From Temnothorax longispinosus (taxonomy: Eukaryota; Arthropoda; Insecta; Hymenoptera; Formicidae): 64,000 nt of DNA. Made by a program: the position numbers and the translations under genes. Positions within the stretch are counted from its first letter, which is position 1. The number at the start of each line of letters is the position of its first letter. Positions 1-12,600 of the stretch are shown here, in pieces. The stretch covers positions 22,795,701-22,859,700 of the forward strand of contig NC_092360.1 in assembly GCF_030848805.1 (NCBI RefSeq), given 5' to 3'. The notes beneath the pieces were generated by a model, which made no database searches, had not been told where the DNA came from, and saw only the letters and a list, made by a program, of their open reading frames with translations.

Positions 1-1
1 A

Positions 2-158
2 CGACGAACGAATGTCACGTTGTCGTTGCTGTTGCTGTTGCCATTACAGCCTGTGCTATCGGCGTGGCCGGCAATATCGATTCGTCTAAACAAGATCGCC
101 CATGCCAAATATCACGATATATATCGGCTCGCTGACGTTTGCGCATTTTCCGGACAAT
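2..158 (+). CDS. Possible signal-peptide-encoding 5' exon fragment (speculative)
   Basis: The frame starting at base 2 is open across the left edge and encodes a hydrophobic core (LSLLLLLPLQPVLSAWP) that looks like a secretory signal. It is followed by a good donor, CAAT|GTAAGC, at 158/159 in phase 1, the phase required by the exon at 2803. Against it, direct joining of T158 to AA at 2803 creates TAA, so an intermediate exon or another boundary would be needed. The leucine run also comes from a short GTTGCT repeat. I list it only as a candidate for the missing start of the Dpr-like gene. Confidence 0.15.
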
Positions 159-1166
159 GTAAGCGAGATCGGAGATTCGCAAAATTTTCACAAAACTGTA
201 TACTGCAGTATTAAAAGTTGTCAACATAGAGATAGTCGAAATTTTAAAAAATGATAAGTAAAACAGATAAATTTTACGATAGTTTAAAGTTATAGAAAAC
301 TTTGAAAATTTGAAAGCGTAAATAATTTTGCTGTAATTAAACATTTGTGACTGATTGTGAATACCTTTTACAAATCACTTATCTATGGATTCTTTAGCCA
401 ATAAAATGGTTTTTTTTTTACAAACATTAGTTTGTAGCTTTTAGACACATTAGTAATTTTTTAAGTAAAAGTATTAAAAATGATTAATCCTCTTTGAATT
501 AAAAAATTTTTTAAATTATTAACAGAACTGACGAAAATTTCGGATTTTTAGTAGTATATTAGTGTATGTGGCAAAATATTTCTATTTAAAATGTAAGACA
601 GTATTGAAAGGCTTAACATTCTAAGATGGAAAAGTATATGGTACGCTTTACAGTTTCTTTCTTCTGTGGTGATTTGGTGATCTTCAATTTTCGCGCAAGA
701 GTAGCGAAGATGAAAGGTATAAGGCTGGACTGGTGTAGCTTCTCGTGACGAAATAGAGAAAACTGAAGAACAAATGTATGAGGAACTGTATAAAAGCTGT
801 AGCTGTTCCGAGTAATGGTAGAATAGAAGATACAGAGGGAGATAGAACACTGTCTGATAGAAGTCGCGGTAGATGGCAATCTTGTAATTCTCCTCGTTCG
901 CCATCACACGGGCAGATATAGCAATGATGAGGTGATCGCAGTATATTCATAGCAACTGTTACTGTTGTGAGAGCAATATCCACTTGCGTAAATAGGATTG
1001 CGACGATTGTCAGACATCGCGATGCGCATCGGAACATCAACGAATCTACGTTATGGCCGCGACGACACAGTTTCATTGCACAATAAATAAAACCACAGCG
1101 TAAAAGTTTTATGTTTTAAAGCATTACTACGAATATATTTCGTACGAACGTATCTATGAATAAGAT

Positions 1167-1535
1167 CAGGGCTTCTCAAACTAAGGTTCGCGACCCCTCA
1201 CAAGGGAACGGTACGAAAGTGTCAATTTAGTCCTTTGGATACAATTGGATACAATTTATGTGTAACTTCTTAATTAGAGGGTGGTTTAAAGCACTTTTCA
1301 CAGTGTGCACAACAAAAGAAGACTGAATTACGAAATCTGTATTAAAGTTGCGATTTTAGGAATTTCTACCTTCCTCTTTGAGCTATATATGTATTTCTCA
1401 GCAACCGTTTATCTCCACTTACTTTTGAAAATAATTATACCAATCCCTTGTCCTAGTCTTGGCCCTCAGGACTAAATTGATATTTTCGTACCGTTTCCTT
1501 GTCAGGGACTTGTGTAATATTATTGAGGGTCGCGG
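1167..1535. mobile_element. hAT-like fold-back element, right end eroded
   Basis: The left end starts CAGGGCTTCTCAAACTAAGG and then TTCGCGACCCCTC, a terminus typical of hAT (Charlie-type) non-autonomous elements. Internal arms 1200-1233 and 1469-1502 are about 34-bp imperfect inverted copies sharing GGTACGAAA and CAATTTAGTCC. The outer TCGCGACCC motif has its inverted partner at 1525-1535. The expected CTTGAGAAGCCCTG-type right terminus is not present, so the element looks truncated or diverged, and the 8-bp target duplication cannot be verified. No transposase frame is seen. Confidence 0.65.
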
Positions 1536-2802
1536 AAACATTTAAAAATATTATTTTTTCGTAAATAATTAGGTAACTAGTTTCTATTTCTATATAAAAA
1601 TCTACTTTTTGTAGTTCTTATATAATAAAATATCTCAGAGAATTACATATTCTCATAATTTATAATAATTTCTCGTAAGTATTTAAGTGTATCGTTTAAT
1701 ATTTTTATATTTAAGTAACTCTCCTGCGATTTTCATCTATATGTTGACGCGAAGTTTTTGATTTACAATCAATCGTAAAAAAATATAGGTGAAAAAAACT
1801 ATGTGGATGGATTTTCTATTGCAACTATGTTCTATAAAGAAAAACCATTCACTGGTATTAAAAGTAGAACAGATTTTTAATCATATAAAAGGAAATTTGT
1901 CGGTCGCGCTAAAGTAAATTTCGTTGGATGACAGAAAGCGCGCCGAGCGAAGTTTTCAAAAGAGTTTGTTTATCACGAGTTTCCTCATGGACTTCGATTG
2001 TGATCGAAGCCACACCGGGAGAAGCGAAATCTTATACCGAAAACTTTGCCAGGGTTCTCGCAAATAAAAGCACGATCGCGATACGCACGCTCGCGAAATG
2101 AAATTCCTGCGGAAGCGAACCTGCGGCACTTTTGTTTCGGGAAAATACGTGCCGTTGTGTCGCGCACAAAGGAATTACACACTGTTATTATCACGTGGTA
2201 CTCGTATCGCGCGGAATATTTCAAAGTGAACAGGATGTCGCGCGCAGATTTTCAGCCTTTGTTCTATGTTGGTAGTTCCCGAAACGGATTTCCGAATTGG
2301 GAAGATTGTACGAATTATATAATCTCTCTAAATTCTTATTGCTAAAAACGTATGTCTTCGTTAAAGAGATATATATATATATTAATTGAATACAGAATGT
2401 AATCGACTTTAGCAGCATTCCCGAGTTTGTACTTATGTCACTCTCGAAGCAAACGATTCGTGTGCGCCGCCTCATTTTTATAACATTTTTAGATCTGAGA
2501 TTTTGATTGGCCATTTATTGGCTCTCCTCCGAGAGCTCTTGAAAAACCCATAAAACTCCCGGTCGTACTTCTTACGTCCGCATTTAAATCCTCACCCAAC
2601 CGGAGATCATTCTATCCCCTCGTTCCAAGTCATAAATCTCGGCGAAGCAAACGCTCCGCCTCGTCGGCATGTCGATTCACCCTCGACACGATCGGCGAAC
2701 CTGTGTTCACCCTTACATTCCCCCGCCCACTGTGTGCATACATCCGGTGTTCCGACTTAACTTACTTATCGTTAACACGGCATGTTTGTTTCCTTCCCGC
2801 AG

Positions 2803-3680
2803 AAGCGGAGAACGGCGCCATTGAGCGTGGCATCAATCATCTCGATGACGAAGATCAACGCTTCGACGAGAGAATCGCGAAGAATCGCACTGTCGAAATT
2901 GGTCTCGCTGGCTGGTCTCGCGGCAACGACACAACAGCCCTCGAGGAAGTCATTTCCGCTCTCACGGTTGAGTACCCGACCTCAACGAAGGATTTGCCCT
3001 CGCTTGTTACCGCAGATCCTCATTTCGACAACGCGTCGAAGAGATACGTAGACGATCAGATGATATTCGCCTCGAAGAGGATCGAGGACTCGGGACAGGC
3101 GAAAGAGGCCCTGGCAAAGAGGCTGGACCACGAAGACGTTCGAGGGACGAACGACTCGACGATAGAAAAGTCGAAGGACGACTGGCCGACGATGATATCG
3201 GTGGAGAAGGTGGAAGATATTACGGAAGCGAGATACGGCGAGCAGAGAAACGTGCAAGATATCAGGGCGATCTCGTTCCAAGTACCGCCGCCGGACGAGA
3301 AAGAGGAGGACTATCAGGACAGCCGACAACAGGAGAAGACTAGCGTCGGCCATACGAATGAAACGAGGAAGCTCGGCGAGACCAGGAAAAATCAGTCTAG
3401 ACCGGCGAATAACTTGCTGCTGACCGGCAAGTCGACGAAGGCCTTCTACGAGATTAAACCGTCGATCAGGACGCTCGAAACGGAACGCGGTCGTGATCAT
3501 CAGTTTCAAATCACCACTCACAGAACGTTGTTGGAGAGAAAGTTCGTCCTGCCCAGCGATAGCGCTATTGGAAAATTCGGCCCGTATTTCGAGGACGGCG
3601 ATCGAGAGATAAACGTCACCGCGAGAATCGGCAGTACCGTTTTGCTGGACTGCAAAATCGGCATGCTAGGAGATAAAAAG
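2803..3680 (+). CDS. Dpr-like gene, long N-terminal exon (extension plus start of Ig1)
   Basis: The exon is bounded by a strong pyrimidine-rich acceptor (TTTCCTTCCCGCAG, ending at 2802) and an AAAAG|GTGAGT donor. It begins in phase 1: its first two bases, AA, finish a codon. The frame is open back to 2499 but contains no ATG, so translation cannot start here. The product is about 293 residues. Roughly the first 250 are hydrophilic, rich in D, E, K and R, with seven N-glycosylation sequons (NRT, NDT, NAS, NDS, NET, NQS, NVT). This is followed by the FGPYFEDG motif, and then the A and B strands of Ig1 with LLDCKIGMLGDKK. The extension is far longer than in canonical Dprs. Its low complexity suggests an exposed, disordered ectodomain linker. 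Confidence 0.88.
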
Positions 3681-6600
3681 GTGAGTCGCTTCATCCGCCG
3701 TTAGTCTCGTTAATCTTACTCTCAGTTATGGTTTGGTTATGGTTACACTCAGTATACTTTCAGTTTTAGTAAATAATTTTACCAGTATTTTCTTGTGACA
3801 ATTACACTGCAATGTCTTTATCCATTTAATCTTGATATGTTCACCTAACGCTAATTGGAGAGATTATTTATATTGGTGAGATTATTTAATGTATCTGTTA
3901 TCATTGCTAAAGAAGGCTTAAAGAAGAACCGAAACGTACGATTTATAACTTTGTATTGAATTGTTAAATTAAATTTTACATAACATTAAATCACGTACAG
4001 CTAACTGCGTTTAATTCTTAAAGCTCACTTTTTTCCTGTTACTTGTTAATTTCAATATCGAGAGTTTTTAGTTAATTATCCATTTATTTACTTATACGAA
4101 TCTCTTTAATTCTCTTATCTCACTTTAAAAGTTTCCACTATTATATGTTACAACTTGCAGTAAATTTTTTTTATCTTGTCAAATTTAAGGAAATAATTGA
4201 CCTATAAGATCAAGGTAAAAGAAATTGCGCGAACTTTGTTAGTCTAATCAGAAAGACCGCACATTTTTCTCTTTCAAATAATGCGAATCGAGGGGAAAGC
4301 GTAACGATCGAGAAGGTAAAGCCGAGGGTACGGGAAAGATGCTGCGGCGAGTAAGCGGAGGCGCAAATTATAATTGCAAACATCGTTTGTTAGTGTCCGC
4401 CGCGCGTACGCGCTCCCGTCTGTCTTGTCGTTACGAAAGTTTTCGCATTTCAATCAGTGCCTGCTCTCGGTACCTCCCTGTCCATTTCTCCCCGTGATTT
4501 CTATGTCCATTTGCTCCTCGTCGCGCTCGGGCGGCTTGAAGTTCCGAGACACGCGGCGCGCTCGAGATTCCCGCGGGATTCATATTCCGCAGAATACGTA
4601 ATGCGAAACCGATTGCGGTAGTATGCCAAGGAACGAAAACGAGTGCGACCCGATAAGAGGCGTGTATGCGTGTCGCGTGGATGTCGCCTAGGTAAGTATA
4701 TAGCTGTACGAGAAATATAGCGCGTTATGTGCGTGTGGTGTGCGCGCGCCGCGCGCTCCGCGAATAGCAAACAACTCGAAGGGAACTTAATTATGAGATA
4801 TCGCCCGTGCCGTTCGCCAAGTCGTCTCCTTTCGGTAAAACGGCTACTTAAGGCGTCGCGACGAATGGTTACTTGAGGAAATATTTGTTTGCGTTAAATG
4901 TTTACTTGTAATTATGACTTTAAGTAGAGTAATTCCTATATAATACAGGCATTATTACAAGAAACGCATTGTAACTATACTGAATGATATCTCGGATTCA
5001 AAAATACCTACTTTGTCTCGAAAGGTGAAAGGTGAGGATGGCAAGCTAAAAAACGTCATGAGTTCCAAATTAAGATTCAATTAAGATATCTTTTTTTGAT
5101 TAAGATATTTTTAAATAAGATTTAATTAAAATATCTTTTCTGATTTTTGATCTAACTTGATATTTTTATGACAGGAGAAACGGAATTATATCCATTATAT
5201 GAAACACACGTATGTGTGAGATTAATTTAAACGTTTCAAATAAAAATTAAGGTAAAGTTTTTATTCAACTGTCACTTAATCTGTCATTTAATCAGAAAAT
5301 ATAACGAAATTAAAATAGATATTCACTGCATCTACTAAATTTTGAGGTACGTTAAGCAGACTTTTAATATTTAAATTTAATAAAAGTCCAATTAGTTAAA
5401 GGTCTTTTTGCGTGTTTCCTCTTCTTTGCGTCACGCCATCCTCTCTTAAACAAAAGTTGACCCTTTATTAATTTCATCATGTTAAATAAGAACTACCGAA
5501 GCGATTCTTTTGAATTCAATGGCATAACTTCTCCGGCGACACGCAAAATTTAATTTGGGCGACACGCATAAGGGCCCGTCCGCGGCTCGCCCAGAAATTA
5601 TTTTCCCCGTTTCCTTCGGCGAGAGGTTCTCCATAACATAATTCGGCGCGTCTACGAAATCCCTCGGACGGTTAATGTTTCCGTCGCGGACGTTAAGTTT
5701 TCGCGAGACACACTTTTATCCGCGATGACAAACCGTGATAACTTGTCCCGTGATATCCCGTTATTACGTCGGTTGGCACGTATAGAATGAGGTCGAATCT
5801 CGAGAGAAAGCTTTGAAAGCGGAAAGAGGACACAACGGAAACGTCGCTATAGATTGCATAAAGGCTTTGTTGCACTCTATGAAATTTTTAATTTTGCTAC
5901 ATCGATTACAAAATCAGTTATAATCAACTTCAAAATCTTTATCTCTGTCTACAAATTAATTAGATAAGTTGCGATATTGTTTTTAAAAACTTCAGAAACA
6001 TGGACGTATCGAACTATTGAATATTCGACAGTAATCAAATGAAAATTAGCTGGAACTCAATAAAAAGTTTTGCGTAAAATTAAAAGACAAAAGAAGCAAT
6101 AAAAAAAAGTTCTTTTTATGCAAATATCTTTAAAGTAAACTCGAAATAATTAAATTGTCACAGTTGCTCGATCTCTTTCATAAAGAAGCTAATCATTACG
6201 AGTTTGATATCGTTTATTTTTTTTAAAAGTACTATCTAATAATCATATCGTGTAGACGAGCCTTAAATCAACACTTCTCTAGGCGAATACGGAGCTCCGC
6301 GTAAATTGTCTGCATTTATTGCCGACATACACGAAGCTCCGCAGAAATTGCTCGCTGCCTTTTTTGGAAATCTAAGAGCAAAAGGAATTATTAATTTCAA
6401 ACGCAATCTCTCGAGATATATTTCCGTTGTATTTCATTGTCTCGAAGATTATAGTACTTGCTTGAAGAATATGAATATTTTTGAGTAATATTGCATAAGA
6501 AAATTGCATAAAAAGTATTGTGTGATACTTAATTTTGAAGAGAAGAATAACAATAAAATTAAATATAATGCGTCACGATTTAATGAAAAGACTTACTCTG

Positions 6601-9600
6601 ATAACAATAATTTTGTTTTTTTTCCTGTTTGCAGGTAACCTGGTTACAGCATAATAAGGACTTCTTTCGTCTGTTGACAGTAGGCAGAACGCCGTATAGC
6701 AACGACCAAAGAATCAGTCTTAATTTCCGGTAAGTCGTAATAAACCTCCTTTATTTAGCTACGCCGATTTTACAAAGAAATAGCCAAGGCTAGAACATCT
6801 TGTCGTATAATTTTATTATCTTTAAAGTAGGAGTTCATGATATTACAGCGCGATTGTGCAAATTCAGCGACGAAATTGTCAACGTTATTACCATAATTCG
6901 TTATTATTCGCGGCAGTCTAGGCAGCCAACCGCGTAATCGCTCGTCAGCGTCGAATTATCATCTCAGTTGATTTTTACTATCGTCGGGATGAGCTCGGGA
7001 CGTTGCCGTTAGCGAGGATGGAGGAACCTTGCTCTCTCTCTCGTCTTCTTTCACCAGGATTAAATCAACCGTTTTATGTGCTATAAAAATCAGAATCGAC
7101 CACGATGTAACGTGAGGTTTCGCGCCGTAACATTACCCTTCGTCCATTCAAATAGAGCGTATTATTAGGGACCTTTATTAGGAAATAAAATGTCAATTTT
7201 CCTCTATTCACATCCCAGTTACTATATCGTAAATTGTTAGTATATTGCAAATGTGTCAGTGGCGACAGGAAACTCTTTGTGGCTTATTTTACTTTTCAGC
7301 CGAATCTTACAGTCCAACCATTTTCTACCATTTTGTCCTTTCTCGTCTGATTCCCAGATATCCCAGCAATTGGAGATTGCAGATATTGTACGCGAACCCG
7401 CGCGACTCGGCGTTGTATCAGTGCCAAGTCGCCACGCATCCGCCGCTGGTTAAAAAAATCAACGTCATCGTTACGGGTGAGTTTAAGTCAGCCTATAGTT
7501 AAAATTTTATTTTGATAGCGATAACGCTTTAGCAATTGTGTGATATTTTCAGCAAGAAATGTTTAAACAATTTTAATCCAGTAATATTTGTGTTTATTAA
7601 CGATTTAGGGCAAACTCTTTGAAGCCTTATTATACATATATATATAATTGTTATATTTTAACGGATGAAGAGAAATACATGAACTGTAAATAACCGCGTA
7701 ACTCTTTCCAATATATATTTTAATAAAACAACCAATCAGATTATATTTAGTGTTTTGGTTAGAAGTTTGATTTTTCTAATCAATTAAATTTATAAATATC
7801 CATATTAAGTTTTGATAATTGTATTGAAATTCTTTAATTTCGATAAAAGAGAACTATAGCAGTTTATATAATAAACATTTAATATATAAATTATTAAAGT
7901 ATTCTATAGAAATTTTAGAATGGGTAATTTAATTTATTATTGTTTCATATAAATTTTATTTATTTCATTTTATTATTTGATCATTTTATAACTTTATATA
8001 AATTTTATTATTTTATATAAATTAGGGCCGGTTGTTCCAACCTTTTGGTAAACTAACTAATAGTTAAATCATATATATTATGTCTTTGTTTATCCTTTAC
8101 ATTAAACAAAGATAGACATATGATTTAACTATTAGTTAGATTACCAACAGGTTGGAACACACACAACCGGCCCTTAATGTAATAAATTTAACCGACAAGC
8201 TTAATATCTTTAAAAATTTAATAACGACTTAATCGTCATAAAAGACAAGGGTACACTATGCGAAACTTTCTACTTCAGCATTAGCCACTACCTGTTGGAA
8301 TACCAACTTGAAATATTCATCGCTTCATCTACGGTGCACTTCGTACAAGCTTAATTAATCCGAGCAGAATTCGCACTCGGGTCGCACTCGTGCAAAGCGT
8401 GTCGCGCGTGTAAACTAAAATGTCTTGACCTGAAAAGAGGATAAATTGAAGGATCGTTTGCTTGCATCCCTTCTCGCGACCCCATGCCGCAAGAGAATCT
8501 CCTTCGGGCATGAAATTGTTCCGCGCCAAAGAGAGACGAAAGAGGCCAGTCGGATTGTATGTTAAATCAAGAAAAGAACAGATGGGGCGAACGCGCGGAA
8601 TGAGGGACAAAGAAAGAGGACAAAACGTGGGTAAGAGCTAAGAGCATACGAAGCCCCAGTATTGCATCGCTCGTCGTTACCCCCAATCCCGTTACGTCGC
8701 CGATTCGGTGCAATGGAAACCCGCATTTCTCGGGATAAAGCGCCTCAGCGTGGCTGGTAATCTGATCCGATCTCGGAGGAAAATCGGCAAGCAAGAGTGA
8801 ACAAAAGCCGCCCCCTCCAGAAACGAAGTAGGACAGAACAAACCCGGATAGATTGACGTTATTACACATCTCTTCGTTACTCAAATCAAAATCCTCCTTA
8901 TCGTCTGTCATCGCGATCGTAATTTGCAATCCTGCGGTATCGGTTTTTTTCTACGTCTATCGATCTTGCCCTTTTCGTTAATAAATGAGCGCGCGTCGAT
9001 ATGACTTATATAATACGTCGTTCTATAGCGAAGTTACAGCGACTGCGACTGCAGCGAAATATTTTTTCGAAATGTCAGAGGGAAAAGGCCGTGAAAGCCT
9101 TAATGAAAAAATATCGCTTCCGTGGTTTAAGGTCAATCGCGCGCATCAATTGTGTTTAGTTCGATAGGGAATCGTCCGCACATTTCATCGTTTTACGATG
9201 GATCTTCATTTTTATGTCGATTGTCGATTTGTGGCCGAATCGATCAAGAAATAATGCGGCGATTCTCGAATATAAACTAGAAAAGTGTGACTTGGAATTC
9301 TGAGGAGGATCTATTTAGATCCCATTCTTTTTTAATAACTTTGTAATATATGCGTATGTGATATAATTATTAGTGTAATTTGTTAAGGTATTCTACAAAA
9401 CGTATATATGTTTTGTATTTTTTTGCTATCTATCAAAATATACTTATAAATTCTTAAAATGCGTTAATTTTTATTTTATAAATAGCACGTATAGGTAAAC
9501 GAAGAATCGATATTACATTATTAAAGATAATATTTTCTTAATATTTTGTCGTATATTTAAATTTTATTATAATTTTTATAAATTGTACAATATATTTCTC

Positions 9601-12600
9601 ATTGTTCTATTTCTTACGATACGCTTTACATGTAAATTTTACATATTAATTCGTTGAAATTAGGAATAAATCCTTTGATTTGCAATTACTTCAATATTTC
9701 AAACGCTATCAACACTTCAATAATTAATTAAGTTGCCAATCTAAATTACAATCCGAAGGGGACATGGTAGTAGATTCCACTTCTCTACTTTTTATCTTTG
9801 TTTCATAAAATATCTTCGCAAACTCAAATATTACTCGACGTGAATATGGCGATTATTTATCTATTTAAAAAAGATTTCTTGCAAACTTCGTGCGTTATGT
9901 AAGCCTATACGTGTATATATTTCTTTTCTTTTTATTATGTGACACGCATAAATCGGACAGCATATGGTATTGCCGACGATGGAAACGGAAAACTAATAAA
10001 ATAGATTAAAGGGAAAAAAAAGACGTCCGCGAGGTTCGCGTATCACGCAATCTGGCCTCGTTGCAACTGCAATGAGTCGTAGAGCAACGTGCGGAATGAA
10101 CTTTCGGAAATTTGAATGCACCGTGCAGTGCCGTTTCATTATGTGCCGCGGCACGGTCCCAGTGCCCGTGCGTATCCGCTTCGTGTGTGGGGATGAAATT
10201 ACTTTCCCGTGGTGACTCGCCTCACACGGTCCTTTCCGCCCTTTTGCTAAAATATATACCGAAACTCGTCGACCTTCCGTCCGTTCTCTTCGATTCTCCC
10301 GCGCGCCTATCATCTTGTGTAACGAACTCAACATATTGTAAAATACTACGACGCAGCAGACACAGTTTTATGTCTCGAGATTAAATATGGAACAAGGGAA
10401 AGAGTCAATTGTTGAAGGATTTCTTGAAAGAGCACAGTGTTTTCAATGAGCGCACAGTGAATCACGCGATATTTTCGAGACATTTATCCGCAATATTAAA
10501 CTTTTATCCATAATTTGAATAATATCTTAGAGAAATATTAACACTTCTGAGCTTTTGATACGCTTGTTAGCGTCCCATATGAATTGAATGTCCAAGGATG
10601 AACAGGTAACACGTGTTTCACCACGATGAACGGAGTTTTAATCCATTATATCCCAAAATTAAACAAGACGACCAAGTAACAGAGAATAGTCGAAGAGTTT
10701 CGTGAGAGCGGAATATTCCGCATATTGTGAATATCACGGATTAAGAGAGAGAGAATTACTGTTAAATATAATACTTGTAAGTGAATTCAAAAATATTTAC
10801 AAAAAAATTAACGTGTTAATTATTATGAGGTGGTTTTAATAAGCATCAAGTATTTCTTCCTTTATTTATTTTATTTATATAAATAAATATGATAGCTAAT
10901 TAACTAGTTAGCATTTGCTAATTTATAGCTATATCCAAAAATCTTATTTATTTAAGTTAATGACAAAATAGGATTTGTCTCCTGTTGTTGACTTGAAGAG
11001 TGGAATCAGAAGACAAATCTAGTGATAGTTACTTTGCGCAACGTGAATCAGCTTTTGCGCAAGTTAGTTTTAGCGCGGAAATGTGATCTGTTTTTACAGC
11101 TGGCTAAATAAGCTGCGACTGCGAGCACGAAGTCCTGAGACGCGCGAAATGGCTCTTATTAAGGAGCACGCAAACAAGGGCGAATAAAGAAAGCAAACAT
11201 ATTTCTTCTAAGCTTATTTATCGCGCAGGCAAAGAAATTTAGGGGTTGAAAAATCAACAAACGGAAGTTATCGTAAATTACGTGGAAATTAATAACAAGA
11301 ATCCATTAAGTTCCGTGTAACGTCATCATTGAATTTAAGAACATGTTTAATCTTTAATTGTTTTATGAATTATTATTGAATTTTTTAACAAATGGGAAAA
11401 TGTATTTTTGTGCTTAAAAACAACTGTGTTTGTAAAAACATAGAAGGTCTAGAATGTTTCATAAAAAGATAGTTTTTAATGAAATACTATAAATCGGCTT
11501 TTTAACTTTATTAGTTTTAAATTTATTAGCTTCGAAATAATTTTTTAGTCTATTATTGATATTGTGAGAAAAATATCACCAGAAGAAGAATTTCTCCTTG
11601 CAATTAAACAGACACATAAAATTTAATCAAAATATACATATACATACAGCGAACACGGTCAAAGAAGTATTCGCGAAACAATTGTGGCGTGCTATGTTTT
11701 AATACGAAGCGTATTTAAACGCTTAATTTCAAAGAGAACGAAGATATCGCGAACGAGAGACACTCAGAAAAACCAATCATCGTACTGTGGTATAAAAATA
11801 ACTTTTCCCTTGTTGGGCGCTATTGGTTTTAACGATTGGAATATTTTTCATTCTTTATACATAGCATGATCAGTATCGAGTTTGACTAACTTTGACATAT
11901 AAATGTATGTTTTTTATTTTAAATAATTTTGTCAAATATATTTTATATTTGAAAAATATGTGTTTGGGTGCTATTAAAAAACATTTATTTAAACATTTGA
12001 ATTGCTTACGATAATTATAGAATTTATTATTATTGAAAATTCGAAGACTTTATTAAATTAAGTGCTCGAGAATATTACAAGTAGATAATAATTAAAGTTT
12101 ATTCTTTGAATAATTTTAAGCCAATTTTGCTTAAACTAACGTTTGATTACTGAAATATTTAATATTGCAAGTTTTAAAACTTTGTGAACAACAGAATTCT
12201 TTTTCTGTTAGAGAATATGCTTAAGAGATTGATGAAGGTTTTGTGAAATATTCTATATAATATATCGACGGATTTTCGATTTAATCCATAAGTAAAATAA
12301 TCAAAATACGCGTTTGTCAAATCTTATACTTTATGAAACTACATAGTTGACATAGCCGGAATATTTCTAAAATGAACGATCAATCGTAAAGAGACAGATA
12401 CATCATGCGAGATATCCATCGATCATCGATATGATTAATATTAAAGTTGAACCAGTATTCATCTGACTCCATTTGTTATATCATGAAAGCCACGATGATA
12501 TTTATGACACATGTCTTCGCATCAAGTGATTTATTAAATCGTTTATTGAAAGTGATTTTGTTTTTGCAAGAAAATCTTTTATAAGAGGATATTCTCTATC

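Larger units (their letters stand above)
1..2802. other. Upstream or 5'-intronic non-coding DNA
   Basis: Apart from the doubtful exon fragment at the left edge and the hAT-like repeat at 1167-1535, no gene is recognisable. The minus-strand frames at 548-1076 and both-strand frames at 1985-2514 match nothing I know and lack supported splice context. Composition is AT-rich, with somewhat higher GC at 1900-2250 and 2530-2800, ahead of the first supported exon. Confidence 0.6.

Noticed and set aside
684..1076. Minus-strand 130-codon hydrophobic frame, possible membrane protein
   Set aside because: No recognisable family, an overlapping second minus-strand frame covers the same bases, and no splice support is visible.
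2982..3521. Minus-strand frame of 179 codons
   Set aside because: It is the antisense shadow of the Dpr-like N-terminal exon.
2703..3704. A single 333-codon gene starting at 2703
   Set aside because: The start is a GTG, there is no in-frame ATG back to the stop near 2496, and the 3' end reads seven codons into an intron past a perfect GTGAGT donor. It is an internal exon, 2803-3680.
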